Of a stretch of 5,556 bases of DNA, positions 1 through 5,556 are shown piece after piece. Source of the stretch: Oscillospiraceae bacterium (lineage in GTDB: Bacteria > Bacillota > Clostridia > Oscillospirales > Ruminococcaceae); contig JAITVU010000342.1 in the NCBI GenBank assembly GCA_031285645.1, forward strand, positions 1 to 5,556, in the 5' to 3' direction. Both the position numbers and the translations under genes were made by a program. Below the pieces are notes generated by a model that searched no databases, was not told the origin of the DNA, and saw only the letters and a program-made list of their open reading frames with translations. Position 1 is the first letter of the stretch, and each line of letters begins with the position of its first letter.

Positions 1-150
1 AGATCCCGAGATTTTCTCGGTCAAATCCGGATAATCGGGAAGCGCCCGGGTCTCGTTGGCCGGTTCAGCCGCCTGCGCGCCGCAATGCGGACAGTGCTGA
101 TACGTGCTGGCGTCATAGAAGTGCCCATGGTTGCATCGTGTCAGATTCAT
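1..150 (-). CDS. Zinc-ribbon protein, N-terminal part (probable zinc-ribbon FHA-domain protein), runs off the window
   Basis: Only the first 50 codons are present; the gene continues beyond base 1. The protein begins MNLTRCNHGHFYDAS, followed by a CPHCG knuckle. C6, H10, C20 and C23 are the likely zinc ligands of a short N-terminal zinc ribbon. The rest (residues 25-50) is a polar, flexible linker. Starts of this style are known from clostridial proteins that join such a ribbon to a C-terminal FHA (phosphothreonine-binding) domain, so an FHA domain outside the window is expected but not seen. The linker contains T45-E-K-I, a Thr with Ile at +3, which fits the general FHA preference if phosphorylated (inference). 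The ATG start is supported by AGGGAG eight bases upstream. It lies 280 bases downstream of the PP2C gene on the same strand. No transmembrane segment is seen in the visible part. Confidence 0.78.
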   Translation of the reverse strand, partial: MNLTRCNHGHFYDASTYQHCPHCGAQAAEPANETRALPDYPDLTEKISGS

Positions 151-158
151 ACGAACAT

Positions 159-164
159 CTCCCT
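159..164 (-). promoter_or_regulatory. Ribosome binding site of the zinc-ribbon gene
   Basis: The minus strand reads AGGGAG, eight bases before the ATG at 150. It fixes the start of the short partial gene and shows that the reading frame at the window edge is a real gene. Confidence 0.75.
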
Positions 165-198
165 ACTTCATAGAGCCTTTTGGGCCCCTGTATATTGA

Positions 199-235
199 GC
201 CGACGGTTGATAAATATAAGTATCAGGCCGTCGGC
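199..235 (-). other. Hairpin B in the leader of the zinc-ribbon gene
   Basis: Perfect 8-base outer arms (GCCGACGG at 199-206, CCGTCGGC at 228-235) enclose a second 5-base stem (TGATA at 208-212, TATCA at 221-225) with an 8-base AT-rich loop; the two stems are separated by a small internal bulge. There is no T-run on either side in either direction, so it is not a standard intrinsic terminator. It lies between the PP2C stop and the zinc-ribbon start, ending about 50 bases from the start codon. It could be an RNA processing or stability element, a regulatory leader, or a palindromic repeat of the REP type. The fold is seen in the sequence; the role is unknown. Confidence 0.6.
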
Positions 236-254
236 GCCGTAACACTTACCCAAT

Positions 255-286
255 GGCCTGCCTTCCATTATCAATGAAGACAGGCC
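255..286 (-). other. Hairpin A between the PP2C and zinc-ribbon genes
   Basis: Outer arms GGCCTG (255-260) and CAGGCC (281-286) pair perfectly. The stem continues through a wobble pair, then CTTC/GAAG, then ATT/AAT past one bulged G, closing on a three-base loop. No T-run follows on either strand. It shares the 8-mer ACGGCCTG (minus strand) with hairpin B 57 bases away, so the two may be related elements. The rest of the 280-base gap (151-430) shows only small inverted repeats, such as TGCGC/GCGCA at 309-323, and no convincing gene or promoter. Confidence 0.55.
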
Positions 287-430
287 GTATGACCTAAAAC
301 GAACGGGATGCGCGCTGTGCGCAGGTAAAGAGCCGGGATTGCATCACCGCGGAGAAAAGAACAGGATACCAAATACATACTTCGGCTCGACATAGCCTGA
401 TCTTTAACCGGGTGGTCATGTGAAGCGGGA

Positions 431-1609
431 CTACCCCGTGTAACGGATGATGATGACGGACGTATTGTCCTGGTGGGTATCTTTGCGGCATTCAAAGGCC
501 TTGTTGGCCAGAACGCGCGCGCAGTTGAGCGGGTTTTCACTGTTTTCCATGATGAAGCGCTGGATTTGCGCGCCGGACAGTGATTTTGTCAGCCCGTCGC
601 TGCACAGTAAAATAATGTCGTCCTTGATGAGCTGAAAGGGTTGCCGGTTAATGTCGACAAGTTCCAGGCCGCCCATGCCCAGGTAGCTGATCAGAGCTTC
701 CTTGTCCTTGTTGTTTTCCACGTCGTCCTCGGTCATTTCGCCCGCCTCCACTTTTTCGTTGAGCAGAAGGCGAAAATTGTGGTCACGGGTCACCTGGACA
801 ATTTCGTGGTTGCGCAGGATGTAGATGCGGCTGTCCCCGACGGAAAGCCAATAAAGCTGGTCGTGGGAGATAATAACGGAAACCATTGTGGTACCGGCGC
901 CGCTGTCCCCGCCGCCGGACAACGTGTCGTCGACGAGGCGGTCGGCCGCGCGCGCGGCGTTTTCAAGAAACAAGGGAATATCACCCGCGTCAAAACTTTC
1001 AAAGAAGGCCTTGACCATGGTGTTGACGGCCAGTTTGCTGGCGGCCTCACCGTTCTCCATCCCGCCCATACCGTCGCACAATACGCCGAGCAGGACAGGC
1101 TCACCGTCAACAAGCGGCGATTTGCGGGGGCTTGAGACATAAAGCGCGTCCTGCTGTGATTTGCGCGTGCCGATGTGCATAAAAGAACCTGTCGCATAAC
1201 GGATGCGAAGAGGGCCGGAATGGGAGAGAGCCGGTTCTTCCGGCGGCTTACTCTCGATAACAGGCGGTTCGGGCGCCAGGGTCGGAATCTGTATGGTGGT
1301 CTTCTTTTTAGGCGCGGGTGCGGGAGGCTGTTCAAAAACCGGCTGTGTTTGAGGTTCGGGTTCCGGCGGCTCCGGGATTTGAGGGTTCACCTTTGTGAGC
1401 TGGATTGTCGTGGCGGCCGATGCCGGCGTGGGTAACGGGGGCAAGGCTTCTTCCGGCGCTAACGCGGCGTCGACCCTGTTTTTGCGTTCCAGCCGCCGCC
1501 GGAGTTTTTTGTTGCGCGTCATCAGGCGCCAAACAAGCCACAAGGCCGCGATGAGCAGAATGCCGGCCGCAATGGCCAGTATCCACCAGTTGTTGATAAA
1601 AAAATCCAT
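431..1609 (-). CDS. Membrane-anchored PP2C-family (PPM) Ser/Thr protein phosphatase
   Basis: This is a metal-dependent phosphatase that removes phosphate from Ser/Thr residues, presumably on the products of the neighbouring kinase. From the ATG at 1609 it has 392 residues. Residues 8-28 form one transmembrane helix, followed by a very basic stretch (RNKKLRRRLERK), which places the C-terminal part in the cytoplasm. Residues 48-130 are a Pro/Glu-rich linker with two TTIQ[L/I] motifs. Residues 137-392 are the PP2C domain. Its motifs are intact: SQQD (D154), DGMGG (D179), GAGTT (237-241), VGDSR (257-261), DHN (276-278), SDG (D338) and QDNTS (D381); the metal-binding Asp residues are present. The start is uncertain. 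The in-frame ATG at 1633 has GAAAGG directly against it, the TTG at 1618 is better spaced from that site, and the frame is open up to 1684 without a good ribosome site. The gene lies 204 bases after the kinase gene. Confidence 0.93.
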   Translation of the reverse strand: MDFFINNWWILAIAAGILLIAALWLVWRLMTRNKKLRRRLERKNRVDAALAPEEALPPLPTPASAATTIQLTKVNPQIPEPPEPEPQTQPVFEQPPAPAPKKKTTIQIPTLAPEPPVIESKPPEEPALSHSGPLRIRYATGSFMHIGTRKSQQDALYVSSPRKSPLVDGEPVLLGVLCDGMGGMENGEAASKLAVNTMVKAFFESFDAGDIPLFLENAARAADRLVDDTLSGGGDSGAGTTMVSVIISHDQLYWLSVGDSRIYILRNHEIVQVTRDHNFRLLLNEKVEAGEMTEDDVENNKDKEALISYLGMGGLELVDINRQPFQLIKDDIILLCSDGLTKSLSGAQIQRFIMENSENPLNCARVLANKAFECRKDTHQDNTSVIIIRYTG

Positions 1610-1654
1610 TTTAAGAGGCAATCCAATGGTCATCCTTTCGCTGCGCTCAAACAC

Positions 1655-1672
1655 AAAACAGCTTAAAACAGC
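1655..1672 (-). repeat. Short direct repeat upstream of the PP2C gene
   Basis: The 8-mer AAAACAGC (plus strand; GCTGTTTT on the minus strand) occurs twice with a 10-base period, one helical turn, at 1655-1662 and 1665-1672. It ends about 45 bases before the proposed PP2C start. The helical spacing would suit a protein binding site, but chance is possible and no known operator is recognised. Confidence 0.25.
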
Positions 1673-1797
1673 CGTCTTGCACATCCGTCACATTCGCACG
1701 GCAGGCGCTCAAAATTGTAAAGCAACTCGAAAACGGACTTAAGGATAAAGGAAAAGCCGCTTTACATAAGGCCAATATTAAAAAAACCGCGTAAAGA

Positions 1798-1827
1798 TGT
1801 ATAGCTTATGTGCTTACTCAACTTCAA
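1798..1827 (-). promoter_or_regulatory. Weak candidate promoter for the PP2C gene
   Basis: On the minus strand TTGAAG (1822-1827) and TATACA (1798-1803) are separated by 18 bases, each matching four of six positions of the sigma-A consensus. The -35 box overlaps the last codons of the kinase gene. It would explain the unusually long 204-base gap (1610-1813) before the phosphatase gene. A run of seven T lies just downstream (1780-1786) without a hairpin in front of it, so it is not called a terminator. The match is weak and could be chance. Confidence 0.18.
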
Positions 1828-3220
1828 CCTGATACAGATTGTCGCCCGAATGCAGATAAAACTGATCTCCGGCCTTTAAAGGAAAGACTTTATTCTGAAT
1901 CAGGGGCGTTCCGTCACGGAGATAAACGCCGGAGCCAAGGTGGTTCCATATGTAAAAACAGCCCTGTTTTTCGTCGTACCGCAATGCGCACGCGACATCG
2001 CCGCCCGGGATCTTCAAAATAATATTGTTCTTTTGCTGCGCCGTGCCAATCGCCATATCCATGTTTTTGGGTAAAAGCCATTTTCTTTTCACGGAGCCGC
2101 CGCGCAGTTCAAGCAGGCAAGGCGTGCCGCGCATATGGCCGGCGTACGCGGGCGTTGGAGGCGGGGAAGACACGGGTTGCCGCGGCGGCTGAACGCTCCG
2201 GGGTTGCGGCCGTGCGGCAGGCGGAGGAGTGGACGGGGCAGCGGCGCCGCCGGACGGAAAGAGCGCGTCGATAAAGGCGTTCATACTTTGATAGCGCTGT
2301 TTATAGTTCAGCGCCAGGGCCTTATCGATCGCGTCGGAGGCGCGTTTGCCCAGCGACGCCTCCAAGGTGTGAAGCGGGGCATAGGCGACACCGGCCAGAC
2401 GGTCGGTCGCGTCGGGTAAAAGCACGCCCGATATCGACAGATAGAATGTGGCGGCCAAGGCGTAAACATCCACCCAGGGCCCCTGGTTGCCGCGGCTTGA
2501 GTACTGCTCCGGCGGTGCGAAACCCGGTTTGAGCACGACGGAAAGGCTCTTGCTCTTTTCGCCGACAAAGAACCGTGTGGCGCCAAAATCGATCAGCTTA
2601 AAGGCGCCTTTTTTAGTGATCATAATGTTTTCAGGGCTGACGTCGCGGTGGAGCATGCCTTTTTTGTGGACCTCGCTCAGCGCTTTGCCGATGCCTGTGA
2701 ATATATCTGTGGCAAAGTTGAGCGGCAGCCTGCCGTTCATACTGCGGATCAGGGTTTTGAGCGTGACGCCGTCCAGAAATTCCATCACAAAGTAAGCGGT
2801 GTTGTTGTCCTCGAAAAAGTCCCAGACCTGAACGATGGCGTTATTGCCCGCGAAGCTGCTGAGCATCTGGGCTTCCTGCGCGAACAGCTTGATACCGCGC
2901 ACATAGATGTCTTTGTCCCCGGCGCTGCCGGGCAGCACATGGCTGTTGCGCGTATCGCGCGCCGCTATTTGCGTGGGCAGGTATTCCTTGACGGCGCAAT
3001 GAGATTTTCCAACACTGTCATAAGCCAGATATGTGATGCCGAAACCGCCCATGCCCAGCGCCCGCCCAAGAATGTAGCGGCCCTTGAGCAGTGAGCCGGG
3101 TTTCAGCATGATGGAAGAGGCGACCTGCGCAATCGGCAGATAGCTGCAATGCGCGCACGGACCCGAGTCTGCGTAGTCCTGCGAAAAACAGTTCGGGCAT
3201 ATTCCGGATATAAATTCCAC
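1814..3220 (-). CDS. Soluble Ser/Thr protein kinase with N-terminal zinc ribbon and C-terminal degenerate FHA-like domain
   Basis: This is a Hanks-type kinase that transfers phosphate from ATP to Ser/Thr residues of partner proteins, 468 residues long. Residues 8-25 carry CPNC...CAHC, a zinc ribbon. The kinase domain (about 46-322) has the glycine loop GMGGFG (56-61), the ATP-binding K78, a probable helix-C E116, the catalytic loop HRD (D193) with N198, the DFG motif (211-213) and APPE (235-238); all catalytic residues are present. A Pro-rich linker (about 323-365) leads to an FHA-like beta domain (about 367-468) that lacks the usual Gly-Arg, Ser-Arg-x-x-His and Asn-Gly residues. No transmembrane helix is seen, so it acts in the cytoplasm. 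The start is GTG, supported by AAGGAGG six bases upstream. It begins 47 bases after the vWA gene, so the two are probably cotranscribed. Its likely substrates are the FHA proteins beside it and the phosphatase linker (inference). Confidence 0.95.
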   Translation of the reverse strand: MEFISGICPNCFSQDYADSGPCAHCSYLPIAQVASSIMLKPGSLLKGRYILGRALGMGGFGITYLAYDSVGKSHCAVKEYLPTQIAARDTRNSHVLPGSAGDKDIYVRGIKLFAQEAQMLSSFAGNNAIVQVWDFFEDNNTAYFVMEFLDGVTLKTLIRSMNGRLPLNFATDIFTGIGKALSEVHKKGMLHRDVSPENIMITKKGAFKLIDFGATRFFVGEKSKSLSVVLKPGFAPPEQYSSRGNQGPWVDVYALAATFYLSISGVLLPDATDRLAGVAYAPLHTLEASLGKRASDAIDKALALNYKQRYQSMNAFIDALFPSGGAAAPSTPPPAARPQPRSVQPPRQPVSSPPPTPAYAGHMRGTPCLLELRGGSVKRKWLLPKNMDMAIGTAQQKNNIILKIPGGDVACALRYDEKQGCFYIWNHLGSGVYLRDGTPLIQNKVFPLKAGDQFYLHSGDNLYQVEVE

Positions 3221-3226
3221 GCGGCG

Positions 3227-3233
3227 CCTCCTT
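3227..3233 (-). promoter_or_regulatory. Strong ribosome binding site deciding the GTG start of the kinase
   Basis: The minus strand reads AAGGAGG, a full Shine-Dalgarno match, six bases before GTG at 3220. It settles the non-ATG start and keeps the N-terminal zinc ribbon in the protein. Confidence 0.85.
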
Positions 3234-3267
3234 ATCCAATAAATTTCGTTTTTTAGTATATGAACGC

Positions 3268-5154
3268 CTAGCCGGCATGGTAAACAAACGTGACCTGCCC
3301 GGCCGTAATGGTGTCGCGGTCATTGAGCTTGCGCGCGTTGCCGACGCGCACGCCGTTGACAAAGGTGCCGTCCGGGGTTCCGAGGTCCTGCACAAAGAAG
3401 CAGCCGTCTTTGGCTTCGATGACAAAGTGCTGCGCCGCGAGACACGCGTCGTCGAAGTAGAGATTGCAGATTTCGGAACGGCCGACAAAGATACTGCCCG
3501 TCACTTTAAGGTCAACCTGATGCGCCATCCCGTTCTGGTCGGTGACGACCATGCGCAGCGGCTGCACATTTTGCGCCGCGAAATGATGGCGCGGCTCGAC
3601 GGCGGGGGGTGGGGAGGGCGGCGCGGACGGCTCAAAAGGACGCGGCGCCGGGGCCGATGCAACGGCGGCCCGGCTTTTTTTGCGCTGGTGAACGCCTATG
3701 GCAAAGGCCGCAATGATGGCGGCGGCGACAAGAAGGATGAGAGGTGGCACCCAGGAGTGGCCGGCCGCGCCGGTATCGATATGGGTAACGGGCCCCTCCA
3801 CGCTGCCGCCGATGACAGCGTCGGCCGCCGCGCCGCCGGGAATGCCGACGGTCAGGGTATGAGGAGCCGAAAGCGCATTTTTCTCCATAGAGCGGTCCGT
3901 GACATTCATGCATGTGACCGTGTACTGCGCGTTCTCGAGAACATCGGCCAGAGAAAGCACGGCGGCGTATTCTTCGGGAATATAAGTGACCTGTTGCACG
4001 GTGTATTCAAGCGTTCCGTCGCCCACAAGGTAATTTTCAATATTGTCGGCGCCATAGACAGGTTCGCTGAAATAAATCTTCAGCGTATTGGACGACGTGG
4101 CCTCAACCGTTTCAATACCCGGAGGGGTCGTGTCCGGTATCCAGCGGCCCGGTACGACGCGCACTTCCTTTGTGAGGGTTTCGCCGTCTATGGTAAACTG
4201 CATAACGAGATTTTCCGGGGCGTGGCTCACTTCGTTTGTGGGCGCGCGAAAGGATATTTTCCGGCTGGCGCGCACGGTGTCGGCGATGCGGCCGACACTG
4301 TCAAAAATCGCGTCGTAGGGAGTTACAAGGATGTCGCCGCCGCTGCTGCGCGCCAACACACCCAGCGCGTTGAGGCTCTGGGTGGTGCCGGTGTTGAGTC
4401 CGACGGCGTATATGGGCAGGGATTGTGTTGTAAGCTTGTTGAAAAGCTCATCGTATGTGTAGCTGCCGACCGCGAACTCCTCGGCGTCCGAAAACAGCAC
4501 CGCGACACGGCGCAGCGGGACAGTGTCGGGTATGTTCTCGGAGAGCGTTACAGCGCGGTTGACAGCGTCGAACAAAACAGTCCCGCTCTCGCTTCTGTCC
4601 AGAGATTCGATGGTGGCAACGGCATCTTCAAGGTTTTCATCGCCATTTAAAAGCACATTAACCGACTCGCCGAACGAAATCAGCATCAGGCGCTCCGAGT
4701 CTTTTTTATTTTCGGCGAACCAAATGAGCGCCTGCTTGATATTGTTCATTTGCGGGACTGTAATGGAGGTTGAACAATCGACAATGAATATGTACAGCGT
4801 ATCGTTTTCATCCTGCGTAAAACCGGCATCCACCGTTTCGAGCGCGACATCGCCGAGCGACGCGGTCACGGACGTCTCGGGCCACGCCGCGGGATCTTCG
4901 GCGTTAAAATAAACTGTAATATCGGGCATGACAAGCTGCGCCTGCTCGACCGAAAATTCAAACGGCGTAAGAGCGGACGCGCTAAAAGAGAAACAGAGGG
5001 CAAAAACCAGAACAAGGGGCAGAAGCGCCTTTATCATGAACCGAAGGGCTTTTAATACCGCGCAGTCTTGCTGTGCTTCCTTATAACCCACTTCGCCCCG
5101 CAAGGCGGTATCGTCATCTTGATACCCCGCGGTCTCAGCCGCGGAGAGGTTCAT
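3268..5154 (-). CDS. Membrane protein with extracytoplasmic vWA and Ig-like domains and intracellular FHA domain
   Basis: Numbering is from the ATG at 5154 (628 residues). Residues about 41-60 are a hydrophobic signal or anchor segment ending SFSASA. Residues about 117-290 form a von Willebrand A domain with an intact metal-ion site: DCSTS (D126, S128, S130), T192 and D223. Residues about 343-437 resemble a bacterial SbsA-type Ig-like domain (IYFSEPV, then YTVTCMNVTD). Residues 469-488 are a transmembrane helix followed by QRKKSR, then a Pro-rich linker and an FHA domain (535-628) with GR (558-559), H576 and DLGTPDGT; the usual Ser-Arg before the His is Ala-Gln here. Predicted topology is vWA and Ig outside, FHA inside, so it could carry an external binding signal to the kinase system (inference). 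The start is uncertain: ATG 5154 overlaps the preceding stop (ATGA), while TTG 5166 has a better-placed ribosome site, and M40 begins a classical signal peptide without a visible ribosome site. Confidence 0.92.
   Translation of the reverse strand: MNLSAAETAGYQDDDTALRGEVGYKEAQQDCAVLKALRFMIKALLPLVLVFALCFSFSASALTPFEFSVEQAQLVMPDITVYFNAEDPAAWPETSVTASLGDVALETVDAGFTQDENDTLYIFIVDCSTSITVPQMNNIKQALIWFAENKKDSERLMLISFGESVNVLLNGDENLEDAVATIESLDRSESGTVLFDAVNRAVTLSENIPDTVPLRRVAVLFSDAEEFAVGSYTYDELFNKLTTQSLPIYAVGLNTGTTQSLNALGVLARSSGGDILVTPYDAIFDSVGRIADTVRASRKISFRAPTNEVSHAPENLVMQFTIDGETLTKEVRVVPGRWIPDTTPPGIETVEATSSNTLKIYFSEPVYGADNIENYLVGDGTLEYTVQQVTYIPEEYAAVLSLADVLENAQYTVTCMNVTDRSMEKNALSAPHTLTVGIPGGAAADAVIGGSVEGPVTHIDTGAAGHSWVPPLILLVAAAIIAAFAIGVHQRKKSRAAVASAPAPRPFEPSAPPSPPPAVEPRHHFAAQNVQPLRMVVTDQNGMAHQVDLKVTGSIFVGRSEICNLYFDDACLAAQHFVIEAKDGCFFVQDLGTPDGTFVNGVRVGNARKLNDRDTITAGQVTFVYHAG
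5107..5126 (-). other. Inverted repeat within the 5' end of the vWA gene
   Basis: GGTATC (5107-5112) and GATACC (5121-5126) are perfect inverted arms around an 8-base loop, close to a second GC palindrome pair (CCGCGG at 5128-5133 and 5139-5144). They lie between the ATG at 5154 and the signal-like segment, a stretch whose translation is low in recognisable features. A fold here could influence which start is used. The role is unknown. Confidence 0.35.
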
Positions 5155-5556
5155 TTTGTGTCCCAATTCTTACCCTCCCCGCAATATGGGATAAACTCCA
5201 TTTGAGAGCCGCCAATTTGAATCATATCACCCTTTTTAATCACAAGCGCGCCGTCTAAACGTTCACCGTTCAGGTAGGTAGCGGTCCCGGTGCCGGGAAC
5301 AAGCATAAAGACGCTTTTGATTGGCTCAAAGACGACAGAGCAGTGGTTTTCGCGGCTTACTTCCGGATCATCCGCGATACAGATCTGCATTTTATACGAG
5401 CGTCCCACAAAGTTGCGGCCTGTATGCAGCCTGTAGTCCCGGCCGCGTTCATCGCCGCCGACGCAGACAAGCCAGCCCGTTACAGGGTCAATCCCCTTTG
5501 TCTTCTTATAAATCCCTACGGTTTTCTCTTCGCCGCCCGTAACGCCTGTAAAGCCC
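5151..5556 (-). CDS. FHA-domain protein, C-terminal part, N-terminus outside the window
   Basis: The last 134 residues are visible, in frame from base 5555 to a TGA at 5151. After an acidic EEKTVGI segment comes DPVTGWLVC and an FHA domain with canonical phosphothreonine-site residues: GR (visible residues 51-52), VSRENH (S67, R68, H71) and YLNGE (N96, G97). The pattern KTVG, then PVxGWLVC, then GRxFxxxxGRNFVGRS is characteristic of clostridial zinc-ribbon FHA proteins, so a zinc ribbon like the one at 1-150 is expected upstream of the window. The Thr in KTVGI, with Ile at +3 and acidic residues before it, recalls the phosphorylated N-terminal Thr of GarA/OdhI-type FHA regulators (inference). 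The protein is probably cytoplasmic, as no membrane segment is seen. Its stop overlaps the vWA gene's ATG (ATGA), indicating translational coupling. A GTG at 5408 is internal to the FHA fold and is not a credible start. Confidence 0.9.
   Translation of the reverse strand, partial: GFTGVTGGEEKTVGIYKKTKGIDPVTGWLVCVGGDERGRDYRLHTGRNFVGRSYKMQICIADDPEVSRENHCSVVFEPIKSVFMLVPGTGTATYLNGERLDGALVIKKGDMIQIGGSQMEFIPYCGEGKNWDTK
5173..5180 (-). promoter_or_regulatory. Ribosome binding site for the vWA gene, inside the FHA gene
   Basis: The minus strand reads GGGGAGGG. It is six bases before the TTG at 5166 but eighteen before the ATG at 5154. By spacing it favours the TTG, which would add four residues (MGHK) and lengthen the overlap with the upstream gene to 16 bases; the ATGA coupling at 5151-5154 favours the ATG. 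Confidence 0.5.

Noticed and set aside
151..430. tRNA or known riboswitch in the gap before the zinc-ribbon gene
   Set aside because: No cloverleaf, T-loop sequence or recognised riboswitch core could be found on either strand; only simple hairpins are present.
271..540. Minus-strand open frame of 89 codons overlapping the 3' end of the PP2C gene
   Set aside because: It has low-complexity composition, no domain and no good ribosome site, and it overlaps the conserved end of the phosphatase out of frame.
790..1335. Open frame of 181 codons on the minus strand inside the PP2C gene
   Set aside because: It is a shifted frame of the phosphatase; the translation is Arg/Pro/Ser-rich with no domain, while the other frame carries every PP2C motif.
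1780..1790. Possible intrinsic terminator after the kinase gene (GCGG followed by seven T on the minus strand)
   Set aside because: No matching CCGC arm is found just upstream, so there is no stem to precede the T-run.
3277..4650. Long open frame of 457 codons on the plus strand, opposite the vWA gene
   Set aside because: It lies wholly antisense to a gene with clear vWA, Ig-like and FHA domains. Its translation is rich in Arg/Gly/Val with no recognisable domain, as expected for the mirror frame of a GC-rich gene.
1..5556. CRISPR array, insertion sequence or phage genes
   Set aside because: No spaced direct repeats, transposase or integrase motifs, or terminal inverted repeats were seen.

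Overview
All five genes that can be supported lie on the minus strand and read right to left. The window looks like a moderately GC-rich Firmicutes/Clostridia chromosome, with Oscillospiraceae-type relatives most likely. This rests on strong AGGAGG-type ribosome binding sites, GTG/TTG start usage, and zinc-ribbon FHA proteins beginning 'MNLTRCNHGHFYD', a style typical of Clostridia. The assignment is made by family recognition, not by a search.

Layout in the direction of transcription: (1) the 3' part of a cytoplasmic FHA-domain protein (5556 to 5151), with a canonical phosphothreonine-binding site; (2) a membrane protein with an extracytoplasmic von Willebrand A domain and Ig-like domain, a C-terminal transmembrane helix and an intracellular FHA domain (5154 to 3268), coupled to gene 1 by an ATGA overlap; (3) a soluble Ser/Thr protein kinase with an N-terminal zinc ribbon and a degenerate FHA-like tail (3220 to 1814); (4) a membrane-anchored PP2C phosphatase (1609 to 431); (5) the first 50 codons of a zinc-ribbon protein (150 to 1), probably another zinc-ribbon FHA protein. 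Genes 1-3 are tightly packed. Gaps of 204 and 280 bases precede genes 4 and 5; the second gap holds two strong hairpins without U-tracts.

Taken together this is a compact protein-phosphorylation module: a writer (kinase), an eraser (PP2C), readers (FHA domains) and a surface-exposed sensor or adhesion arm (vWA plus Ig) joined through the membrane to a reader. It resembles in content the vWA/PP2C/kinase triads known from tellurite-resistance-like (TerY-P) systems, and the FHA/kinase/phosphatase sets that can accompany type VII secretion loci in Clostridia, but no secretion or Ter gene is visible here. Its topology is the reverse of the usual PrkC/PrpC pair: here the phosphatase is membrane-bound and the kinase is soluble.

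The two ends of the window carry the N-terminal and C-terminal halves of what looks like the same protein family. They may be two paralogues flanking the module, or one gene split by linearising a circular sequence; the naive join is off by one base.
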